From NCBI GenBank assembly GCA_028682845.1, contig JAJRAT010000054.1, positions 1 through 5,126 on the forward strand: DNA of 5,126 nucleotides, given 5' to 3'. The position numbers and the translations under genes were made by a program. A model generated the notes under the pieces. The model was not told where the DNA came from and ran no database searches. It saw nothing but the letters and a program-made list of their open reading frames with translations. Positions 1-5,126 of the stretch are shown piece after piece; position 1 is the stretch's first letter, and the number at the start of each line of letters is the position of its first letter. Origin of the DNA: Methanothrix sp. (GTDB lineage Archaea > Halobacteriota > Methanosarcinia > Methanotrichales > Methanotrichaceae).

Positions 1-37
1 CCATCGATTTCTTCCAGAACCAATGACGCATAATAGC

Positions 38-310
38 TTACATAGACCGGATGAGAAGCCCTCCGGCGAATGGCGCGATGGAGATCCTGTCCGATTGCAG
101 CAAGATGGAGAGGCTCGGAGGCAATAGAATCTGTCCAATCCCGTCCTCGTTCACGTCGTATTTCAGCATCCACATGTCCCTGGGTGCGCTGTATGAATAG
201 TCGGCCTCCAGATTAGGCGGGGCGTGCGAAGCATTGACGGCGACGTTTTCGCCTTGGACACAAGCCTCTGCAGGCTCGGTCTTGTTCTTCCCTTTAGCGC
301 TTGATTTCAT
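38..310 (-). CDS. Small hypothetical protein, possible AbrB/SpoVT-like C-terminal domain
   Basis: I do not recognise this 90-residue protein with certainty. Residues 1-45 are rich in Lys, Glu, Ala, Asn and Pro and look disordered. Residues 46-90 look folded and beta-rich, with the pattern V-N-E-D-G-I-G-Q-I-L-L-P-P, then S-D-R-I-S-I and G-G-L-L-I-R at the end. This spacing resembles the swapped-hairpin AbrB/SpoVT family (x-G-R-I-x-I-P ... G-D-x-V ... G-x-I-I-I), although Gln replaces the usual Arg and Ser-Asp the usual Gly-Asp. If the likeness holds, it could be a DNA-binding or antitoxin-type regulator, which is inference only. There is no signal peptide or membrane segment. I chose the ATG at 310 because GGGAGG lies 8 bases upstream of it. 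The frame also extends to a GTG at 349 (103 residues), which has no ribosome site. The gene is divergent from the glycosyltransferase gene across an AT-rich spacer. Confidence 0.55.
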   Translation of the reverse strand: MKSSAKGKNKTEPAEACVQGENVAVNASHAPPNLEADYSYSAPRDMWMLKYDVNEDGIGQILLPPSLSILLQSDRISIAPFAGGLLIRSM

Positions 311-318
311 CTCTGCAG

Positions 319-324
319 CCTCCC
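319..324 (-). promoter_or_regulatory. Ribosome binding site deciding the start of the small hypothetical gene
   Basis: On the minus strand this reads GGGAGG, 8 bases before the ATG at 310. It is a good match to the Shine-Dalgarno sequence expected for euryarchaea. It favours the ATG at 310 over the upstream in-frame GTG at 349, which has no purine-rich site in front of it. Confidence 0.55.
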
Positions 325-415
325 TGACCAGCTCAAAATGAGTCGGCACGCCAAATCTGGCACATCAATCTGCAGCTCAGTACAAATTTTGTTATGCTGT
401 TGTGCACAGCTCACG

Positions 416-430
416 TATTTAAAAATTTTG
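416..430 (-). promoter_or_regulatory. Candidate archaeal promoter (TATA box with A-rich BRE) for the small minus-strand gene
   Basis: The minus strand reads caaaa followed by tttttaaata, close to the archaeal TATA consensus with an A-rich TFB-recognition stretch just upstream. With usual archaeal spacing, transcription would begin near position 395 and give a leader of about 85 bases before the ATG at 310. AT-rich spacers yield such matches by chance, so this is tentative. Confidence 0.4.
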
Positions 431-540
431 CACCGATTGAAGAGATACCGCTTGAAGAAATAAATTATAATAATATTATCTTGTAAATGATTGTTGGAAG
501 ACGGCAGGGACGGACAAATTACATGCAGAATTCATATATT

Positions 541-601
541 AAATGATGATTATCATTTTTGCGCGGAAACACCTTTGCGCGGAAACACATCATCATTTTT
601 T
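541..601. repeat. 10-bp inverted repeat enclosing a tandem 15-bp direct repeat, ending in six Ts
   Basis: Positions 541-550 (aaatgatgat) are the exact reverse complement of 589-598 (atcatcattt). Between them, tttgcgcggaaacac occurs twice, at 558-572 and 574-588, a 16-base period. The left arm can also form a smaller perfect hairpin, 541-547 with 552-558 around a 4-base loop, so two pairings compete for it. The sequence atcattttt appears at 552-560 and again at 592-600. The right arm runs into six Ts at 596-601. It may be a regulator-binding region, a terminator for a short transcript, or simply a local duplication; the sequence does not decide. Confidence 0.75.
558..588. repeat. Tandem direct repeat, two copies of 15 bp
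   Basis: Two identical copies of tttgcgcggaaacac lie at 558-572 and 574-588, separated by one C. The GC-rich core gcgcgg stands out in otherwise AT-rich DNA. A 16-base period is about one and a half helical turns, so the two copies would face different sides of the DNA. I see no third copy nearby. Confidence 0.85.
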
Positions 602-614
602 AAAAATAATATAT
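599..614 (+). promoter_or_regulatory. Candidate TATA box for the glycosyltransferase operon
   Basis: The sequence tttaaaaataatatat matches the AT-rich archaeal TATA element, though several registers are possible. It would place transcription start near 630-640, leaving a leader of roughly 65-75 bases before the start codon at 707. The element directly abuts the repeat cluster at 541-601, so a protein bound there could affect TBP/TFB access. Confidence is limited because the whole spacer is AT-rich. Confidence 0.4.
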
Positions 615-706
615 TTGTCGCAGCAATTTTTGGTAATGGCGCAAGGAAATCAGTGCAATTATGAATTAGCTTTAAGTCGCTTGAAATGCATGAATATGGC
701 TTGATA

Positions 707-1759
707 ATGAAGATCCTTCAGGTTTCTCCTTATTTCCCGCCCCACATGGGCGGTGTCGAGTATCACGTCAAAGGATTGGCCGACGGACTGGCCGGAAGAG
801 GTCACAGTGTACGGGTGGCCTCCTCATGCGGAAAATGGGAGAGGAATTTCACCCGCATTCCCAGCATCGACCTGCTCTATGCGCCGCTGCCGCTACACCT
901 ACCGAAAGTTGCCGCCGACATCTACCACAGCCACATTCCCAGTCCCCTCTTCGCCTTCATGCTCCGCAAAAAGTCGCCTCATGTGGTTACGTACCACAAT
1001 GACGTGGTAGTTCCGGCCAGGCTGAACGGATATCGCCTTCCGCAGCTCTTCGGCAAATCACTGGAGTGGGCAAATCGCAGATTCGTCAAGCCCATACTGG
1101 ATGAGGCGGAAATCGTCGTGGCAACCACCAGGAGCTATGCCGAGACGTCCCCCGTCCTTCATGACTACCTGCACAAGATCAGAGTCGTGCCCAACGCCGT
1201 GGACTGTTCCCTCTTTCCCATTGATCGGCCCAAAAAAGGATATGTGCTCTATGTGGGCCGCATGGTGAACTACAAAGGCGTCGAGTCTCTGCTGAGGGCC
1301 ATGAGTGTCGTGCAGAAGAGCGCCAAGCTCGGCCTGGTGCTGGCGGGCGACGGCTATGATCGAAGCCACCTGCAAAGCCTGGCCATCCGGCTCGGAGTTA
1401 AAGCCACATTCACGGGCAGGCTGAAGCGATCCAGGCTCATCAACCTCATGTCCCGGGCCGAGATGCTCGTCCTTCCCACCGCCAGCCGCCTGGAGGCATT
1501 CGGCATCGTCCTCCTGGAAGCGATGGCCTGCGAGGTGCCGGTGCTGGCCTATGACACGCCGGGAGTAAACGAGGTGGCACTGCAAGGCGGCAGGGTATTC
1601 ACCAGCACCGGCGACCTGGCTCAAAGCATTTTGGAACTGCATGAGAGCGAATCCTTGCGACGGTCATTAGGCAGGCGAGGCCGACAGGCGGTGCAGGAAA
1701 AATACTCCTGGAAGTGCGTGCTGGACAAGATCGAATCGGTTTATGAAGAGGTCGGCTGA
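707..1759 (+). CDS. GT4-family (group 1) glycosyltransferase
   Basis: Predicted cytoplasmic or membrane-associated retaining glycosyltransferase that moves a sugar from an NDP-sugar to an unknown acceptor. It has 350 residues, usual for GT4 enzymes of GT-B fold. The N-terminal acceptor domain begins with KILQVSPYFPPHMGGVE, whose Gly-Gly loop is typical of the family, and includes TYHND near residue 96. The linker VVPNAVD (160-166) leads into the C-terminal donor domain: VGRMVNYKG (183-191, with the Arg and Lys that normally contact the diphosphate), LAGDG (212-216), and the E-x7-E motif EAFGIVLLE (263-271) with both glutamates present. I chose the ATG at 707 because family members start at this M-K-I-L; an in-frame ATG at 686 would add seven residues, and neither has a good ribosome site. 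The stop lies three bases before the next start, indicating an operon with the flippase-like protein. Substrate cannot be assigned. Confidence 0.93.
   Translation: MKILQVSPYFPPHMGGVEYHVKGLADGLAGRGHSVRVASSCGKWERNFTRIPSIDLLYAPLPLHLPKVAADIYHSHIPSPLFAFMLRKKSPHVVTYHNDVVVPARLNGYRLPQLFGKSLEWANRRFVKPILDEAEIVVATTRSYAETSPVLHDYLHKIRVVPNAVDCSLFPIDRPKKGYVLYVGRMVNYKGVESLLRAMSVVQKSAKLGLVLAGDGYDRSHLQSLAIRLGVKATFTGRLKRSRLINLMSRAEMLVLPTASRLEAFGIVLLEAMACEVPVLAYDTPGVNEVALQGGRVFTSTGDLAQSILELHESESLRRSLGRRGRQAVQEKYSWKCVLDKIESVYEEVG
1748..1752 (+). promoter_or_regulatory. Ribosome binding site for the flippase-like gene, inside the glycosyltransferase gene
   Basis: GAGGT lies 10 bases before the ATG at 1763 and within the last codons of the upstream gene. 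With the three-base gap between stop and start, it suggests that translation of the second gene is coupled to the first. Confidence 0.55.
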
Positions 1760-1762
1760 GGA

Positions 1763-2755
1763 ATGAGAGTCAACCTAAAAGACCGAAGGATAAGGGCTCT
1801 TCTCATAGCTTCGCTAATTAGCCTGGCCGCGATCATAGTCATATTGAAGGTCACTGATGCGAGCTTGAGCTGGAGCTTGATCAAGAGGATCGACGGCAGA
1901 TTCCTGGTGCTGGCATTCCTTTTGCATGCCCTAAATTGGTTTTTTTATGCCGTCAGGCTCCAGCGACTGACATCTTTGGCCGGGCACAGGATCTCCTTTC
2001 GCCTATCCTTCAAGTCGACCCTCGCATCCAACTTCCTCGCCGCCCTGACGCCGTCTTCCGCCGGAGGCGAGCCGCTGCGCATCAAGATCCTGGCCGATGA
2101 CGGCATGAGCTACGGAAGCGCCACCGCCGTTGCCGTGGGCGAGCGGCTGCTGGACAGCATCTTCTTTCTGGCCGCTCTCGCCATATTCCTTACCGCATCC
2201 GGCTTCATGACCGGCTTCGGGCTGGGGCTTGGTGTGGTCTTTTTCCTCCTCCTCTTGCTCTTGGCCATATTCCTGAGGGAGCTTGCCATCAGGCCGGACA
2301 GAATCGCACGTTTCATGGGCTGGGCCAAGGCGAAGACAGGGAACCGACCAATCATCTCAGCGATGGAAAGAGAGATCTGGCTCTTTCGCGATGCCGCCAT
2401 CCGGCTTGCCAAAGAGACACTGGGGCATATTCCCGTCATGGTCGGCCTCACGACTCTTATCTGGATCTGCGACTTCCTCGTTCCATCGGCCCTTCTCGTC
2501 GGCATGGGAGAAGGCCCAAAATTTCTCTTCTCCATCACCTCCCAGATCATCCTGGCCATTGTTGCCATCCTTCCCCTCACGCCCGGCAGCAGCGGCGTGG
2601 CGGAACTGGGCATGAGCTATCTATATTCCCTGTTCGTCCCTGCCGTGCTGTTGGGTCCTCTGGTAGCCCTCTGGAGACTCATCACCTACTTTAGCAATAT
2701 CGTCGTGGGCGCTGCATTTGCCGGCGAATCGATAAATGGAATATTAAAAAGATGA
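1763..2755 (+). CDS. UPF0104 / LPG-synthase-TM (flippase-like) membrane protein
   Basis: Polytopic membrane protein of 330 residues belonging to the UPF0104 family, related to the membrane part of bacterial lysylphosphatidylglycerol synthase (MprF) and often called flippase-like. About seven or eight hydrophobic segments are visible, near residues 11-29, 47-65, 128-148, 150-172, 222-247, 258-275, 284-302 and 303-320. Family signature segments are present: TPSSAGGEPLRIKIL (96-110), VGERLLD (125-131) and LTPGSSGVAELG (272-283). There is no soluble aminoacyl-transferase domain, so it is not a full MprF. Lipid or lipid-linked glycan movement across the membrane is the role usually proposed; it is not proven for stand-alone members. 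Coupling to the GT4 gene suggests that it handles that enzyme's lipid product or acceptor, which is inference. In some archaeal enzymes, such as haloarchaeal AglD, a similar membrane region is fused to a glycosyltransferase; here the two are separate genes. Confidence 0.9.
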   Translation: MRVNLKDRRIRALLIASLISLAAIIVILKVTDASLSWSLIKRIDGRFLVLAFLLHALNWFFYAVRLQRLTSLAGHRISFRLSFKSTLASNFLAALTPSSAGGEPLRIKILADDGMSYGSATAVAVGERLLDSIFFLAALAIFLTASGFMTGFGLGLGVVFFLLLLLLAIFLRELAIRPDRIARFMGWAKAKTGNRPIISAMEREIWLFRDAAIRLAKETLGHIPVMVGLTTLIWICDFLVPSALLVGMGEGPKFLFSITSQIILAIVAILPLTPGSSGVAELGMSYLYSLFVPAVLLGPLVALWRLITYFSNIVVGAAFAGESINGILKR

Positions 2756-2785
2756 TCGAGATTAATTTATAATTTGAAGACTTCC

Positions 2786-2844
2786 AAAAATAGATATCCC
2801 TGCAGGCCACGCGACCTGCAGGCTTTCCTTCATCTTTTTCTTTT
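2786..2844. terminator. Hairpin with flanking T-rich tracts between convergent genes (likely bidirectional terminator)
   Basis: The arms at 2799-2806 and 2815-2822 are both cctgcagg, itself a palindrome, and pair over 8 bp around an 8-base loop. On the plus strand the hairpin is followed by a T-rich run (2824-2844) that includes five and four consecutive Ts. On the minus strand it is followed by five Ts (complement of 2786-2790). It sits 43 bases after the flippase-like gene's stop and 25 bases beyond the secD stop, where both convergent transcripts should end. Archaeal termination relies mainly on T-tracts, so the hairpin may be secondary. Confidence 0.6.
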
Positions 2845-2847
2845 CGT

Positions 2848-4521
2848 TCAGGCTCCCAGGATGTGTCCGATGATCCTGCCGTATGCGGGCCTGGCGATCA
2901 ATGTTCCCAGGATCACACCGAGGATGATGATCAGTGCGAAGCCGGTCAACGCTCCAAAGCCCATGTAGAGCAGAGGCAGCATGGCCACAGCCGTGGTCGC
3001 CGCAGCTCCCAGGATGATGGTGAACGCTCTCGACAGGCGGCTCAAGTAGACCTTGCTGGTAGTCGCTGCCATCTTGGCACCGGCCTTCTCGGCAGCGGCG
3101 GCAGCCCTCTCCTTGATGCTGCGGTCCGCAGAAGCCGCTGCCGCCTCTCCGCCTCTCATCAGTTCATCGGTGATGATGACCAACTGATCCACGCCCGTGC
3201 CGATGACCATGATGATACCGGCCAGGCTTGCTAAATCAAGCTGCCATCCTGCTACTGCCCAGATGCCCAGCATCATGATGACCTCGCTGAAGGAGGTTGT
3301 GATCATGGGCAGGACGATCCTCTTCTCCCGGTAGCGGTAGTAGACCATTCCCGCCACGGCCAGAAGGGCAATGAGTCCGGCGAAGACCATCTGGATCTTG
3401 AACTGTGCACCCAAAGCTGCCGAGACCTGTCCTGATCCTACGATCTCGACGTTGACCGGCAGGGCACCCTCACGCAGGTGGATGTAAAGCTCTTTAGCTT
3501 TCGCAGATCCGGCATCTCCCGACCCGACCCTGGCTTCCATGCTTCTTACGGGAACCTTGTTCAGGCTACCGGCCAGCTCCGCTGCCAGAGGTGCGCTGAA
3601 GATCTCATCCTTGTCCAGGTACATGGCGATATCATGAGCATCGGGATTCTTGGTGGCTCCCGCATCGATGGCTGCCTTCTGGAATACCGCTGCTCCCTCT
3701 TCAGAGAGCGTGAAAGGCACGCCCCATCCGCCTTGACGGTCGCCTTGCGGAATATCCACGGACTCGACTGCATCTCCATAGAGCACATGCATCGATTCAT
3801 TATTCTCTGTCTCGATGCGAATCTCGAACTTGCCGGGCTTGCCCACAACATCCTGAGCCGTGGCCACGTCCATTCCCGCAAGATCGATGAGGATGTACTT
3901 GTTGTCGACGATCCTGACCTTGATGTCCTGCAGACCCAGGCGGTTGAGCTTGGAGTCGAGCACTTTCTTGGTCTCGTCAACCGTTTCTGCGGTCACGCCC
4001 TGCACAAATGTATCCTCGCCCACGGGCACAGAGCCGCCCACGGGAGCCAGGAGCGCATTGAGAGACTCGCGAGTGACGTTGGTTCGGATCTCGTACTTGA
4101 TGGGTGCCACGCCCACAATCTTGACGTCGGCATCCAGGTTCTTCTTGAGATAATTGGTAATGATGGTCTCGGAAGATGCCACTATGGTTACTTTGGTGGC
4201 ATTGCCTTGCGTCACAACCTTAGCGCCCGAATAGCCCAGATCATCGGCCAGCGTCGGGTCCAGCTTTCCCGGAACCGTTACGACGTAAGTATCTCCGTGC
4301 TTCTCCGCATTCGATGCACCGAACTGAACTTCCAGGATCTTTTCCGGCGCGACGTCAACCTGAGTTACAGCACCCTGCAATTGAAGCTGCAAGTAGGAGC
4401 CGCCCTCCAGGTCCAGTCCGAATTTGAGGCCGAAGACCGCGATTAGAATTATGGCTAAGATCACGGCTGCCGCGTAAATGACAACCCTTGTGTCCTTGAA
4501 GAGATCATTGATGAGGCTCAT
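2848..4521 (-). CDS. secD: Protein translocase subunit SecD
   Basis: SecD forms with SecF an RND-type membrane complex that assists Sec-dependent export, in bacteria by pulling on the emerging substrate using the ion gradient. The protein has 557 residues. TM1 is near residues 13-31, followed by the hallmark GLDLEGG (35-41), a large extracytoplasmic domain (about 42-370) ending in LREGALPVNVEIVGSGQVSAALG (349-371), and then TM2-TM6 near 374-394, 402-425, 430-452, 498-520 and 524-545. The archaeal motif GTGVDQLVIITDE (441-453) supplies the conserved membrane Asp at 445, equivalent to the functionally important Asp of bacterial SecD. An Ala-rich charged stretch (about 457-490) lengthens the cytoplasmic loop between TM4 and TM5. 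The start ATG overlaps the secF stop (ATGA), so translation is probably coupled; a GGGGG run 8 bases upstream is a weak ribosome site. Complete and intact. Confidence 0.97.
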   Translation of the reverse strand: MSLINDLFKDTRVVIYAAAVILAIILIAVFGLKFGLDLEGGSYLQLQLQGAVTQVDVAPEKILEVQFGASNAEKHGDTYVVTVPGKLDPTLADDLGYSGAKVVTQGNATKVTIVASSETIITNYLKKNLDADVKIVGVAPIKYEIRTNVTRESLNALLAPVGGSVPVGEDTFVQGVTAETVDETKKVLDSKLNRLGLQDIKVRIVDNKYILIDLAGMDVATAQDVVGKPGKFEIRIETENNESMHVLYGDAVESVDIPQGDRQGGWGVPFTLSEEGAAVFQKAAIDAGATKNPDAHDIAMYLDKDEIFSAPLAAELAGSLNKVPVRSMEARVGSGDAGSAKAKELYIHLREGALPVNVEIVGSGQVSAALGAQFKIQMVFAGLIALLAVAGMVYYRYREKRIVLPMITTSFSEVIMMLGIWAVAGWQLDLASLAGIIMVIGTGVDQLVIITDELMRGGEAAAASADRSIKERAAAAAEKAGAKMAATTSKVYLSRLSRAFTIILGAAATTAVAMLPLLYMGFGALTGFALIIILGVILGTLIARPAYGRIIGHILGA

Positions 4522-5126
4522 TTCTTCTGCCCCCTGACGGTCTTGCTGGACCGGCTAAAATACCATCTCAAGCCTTGGGCGTTTGTAACCCAGGTGTTGA
4601 AGACATCGGCAGCCAGGCCGAAGATAAGGACCGTGGACATGTCGGCGATGACGTCCATTCTGGTGAAAGATGGTATTATGAGATAAAGGAAATTTGAGAC
4701 GATGATAAGTGATATGACTGCAGCAAAAGTTGTTGCACTCATCATCAGGCCGGTTCCCATGGCACCAATGATCTTCTCGTCCACGCTTCCCTTGCGCTTT
4801 AACACTCTCATCGAGAGCAGAATATCGGTATCAACAGAATAACCGATGAGCATGAGCAGAGCCGCCACGGTTCCAAGCGAGAGCTGAACTCCGGTTAGGT
4901 TCATGGATGCAGCAGCCGTCAAGATATCGGCCAAGGCGCTGACGACCACCAGCAAAGAAACCATCGGCTGTCTGAAGACAATGAAGACCACCAAGGCCAT
5001 GAGGAGGAAGGATATGGGAAGATATCTCATAACCTGCGCCTGAAGCTCTTTGCTGTAGATGGGAACCATATGCCTGATCTCAGCCCCGTCATACTCTGCA
5101 TTGACCTGTTTGGCAAGGGCGGCATA
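4518..5126 (-). CDS. secF: Protein translocase subunit SecF (5' end beyond the window)
   Basis: SecF is the smaller partner of SecD in the Sec accessory complex. The reading frame is open to the window edge, so the 202 residues seen are a C-terminal portion; the internal Met at 5069 is not the likely start. Archaeal SecF is usually near 280-300 residues, so TM1 and the first part of the extracytoplasmic domain lie outside. Visible are the end of that domain, then five hydrophobic segments (TM2-TM6) near visible residues 34-52, 55-75, 80-102, 124-152 and 157-179. The archaeal SecF motif IGYSVDTDILLSMRVLKRK (94-112) carries acidic residues Asp99 and Asp101 in TM4, the position of the bacterial GYSxxDT motif. 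The C-terminus is short and basic (SRSSKTVRGQKK), consistent with a cytoplasmic tail. The stop overlaps the secD start by four bases. The order secF-secD is the reverse of that in most bacteria and is, as far as I recall, usual in euryarchaea. Confidence 0.96.
   Translation of the reverse strand, partial: YAALAKQVNAEYDGAEIRHMVPIYSKELQAQVMRYLPISFLLMALVVFIVFRQPMVSLLVVVSALADILTAAASMNLTGVQLSLGTVAALLMLIGYSVDTDILLSMRVLKRKGSVDEKIIGAMGTGLMMSATTFAAVISLIIVSNFLYLIIPSFTRMDVIADMSTVLIFGLAADVFNTWVTNAQGLRWYFSRSSKTVRGQKK

Larger units (their letters stand above)
350..706. other. Divergent AT-rich intergenic region
   Basis: This stretch of about 350 bases separates the small minus-strand gene from the plus-strand glycosyltransferase gene. 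I find no convincing gene in it. It is much richer in A and T than the flanking coding DNA. It contains a TATA-like element facing each gene, a 10-bp perfect palindrome (ataatattat, 470-479), and a dense cluster of inverted and direct repeats at 541-601. A 19-codon reading frame starts with ATG at 487 but has no ribosome site or recognisable product. No tRNA, rRNA or CRISPR-like unit is visible. Confidence 0.8.

Noticed and set aside
1..31. A minus-strand frame starting at ATG 31 (MRHWFWKKSM...) running off the left edge, or a plus-strand frame ending at tandem stops 31-36.
   Set aside because: Only ten codons are visible in either direction, there is no ribosome site before the ATG, and no recognisable protein. 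The sequence cannot decide between them.
487..546. A 19-codon plus-strand frame in the intergenic region.
   Set aside because: No ribosome site, very short, no recognisable features, and it ends inside the repeat cluster.
558..588. The two-copy direct repeat as a minimal CRISPR array.
   Set aside because: The copies are separated by a single base, so there is no spacer, and no cas gene is present.
1058..1642. A 194-codon minus-strand frame opposite the glycosyltransferase gene.
   Set aside because: It is a shadow of the real gene, with no ribosome site or domain and an implausible composition.
2110..2613. A 167-codon minus-strand frame opposite the flippase-like gene.
   Set aside because: It is an antisense shadow rich in Arg, Ser, Met and Pro, the usual complement of a hydrophobic membrane-protein gene.
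2774..2968. A 64-codon plus-strand frame between the convergent genes.
   Set aside because: It runs through the probable terminator hairpin and into the 3' end of secD on the opposite strand, and has no ATG start or ribosome site.
3478..4446. A 322-codon open frame antisense to secD.
   Set aside because: It lies opposite the intact, well-conserved secD gene. Its length follows from the codon bias of secD, and its His- and Cys-rich translation looks like no protein family I know.
4518..5069. Treating secF as a complete 183-residue protein starting at Met 5069.
   Set aside because: The frame stays open to the window edge with plausible SecF sequence, no ribosome site precedes that Met, and TM1 would be missing.

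Overview
The window looks like ordinary chromosomal DNA from a euryarchaeon, most likely a methanogen; a Methanothrix (Methanosaeta)-like organism is a guess. The archaeal reading rests on the SecD/SecF protein types (SecD motif GTGVDQLVII, SecF motif GYSVDTDILL), the secF-then-secD gene order, TATA-box-like elements in AT-rich intergenic DNA, and GGAGG/GAGGT-type ribosome sites. The coding DNA is moderately GC-rich, while the one long intergenic region is strikingly AT-rich.

Layout: (1) Positions 38-310, minus strand, hold a small hypothetical protein of 90 residues with a charged, probably disordered N-terminal half and a C-terminal half that faintly resembles an AbrB/SpoVT-type beta domain. 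(2) Positions 311-706 are a divergent intergenic region with candidate TATA boxes for both flanking genes. It also carries a compact cluster of repeats at 541-601: a 10-bp inverted repeat enclosing two copies of a 15-bp direct repeat and ending in six Ts. (3) Positions 707-2755, plus strand, hold a tightly coupled two-gene unit: a GT4-family glycosyltransferase, then a polytopic membrane protein of the UPF0104 / LPG-synthase-TM flippase-like family. (4) Positions 2756-2847 separate convergent genes and contain a hairpin with T-rich tracts on both sides, which could terminate transcription in both directions. (5) Positions 2848-5126, minus strand, hold secF (5' end outside the window) and secD, overlapping by ATGA.

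How the genes work together: the glycosyltransferase and the flippase-like membrane protein probably act in one surface-glycan or glycolipid pathway, with unknown donor and acceptor. SecF and SecD form the RND-type accessory complex of the Sec translocon. The two units converge and need not be functionally linked. I see no mobile element, CRISPR array, tRNA, rRNA or defence module, and no strong candidate for a novel system. The points most worth a second look are the 541-601 repeat cluster, an Ala-rich cytoplasmic loop in SecD, and the small AbrB-like protein.
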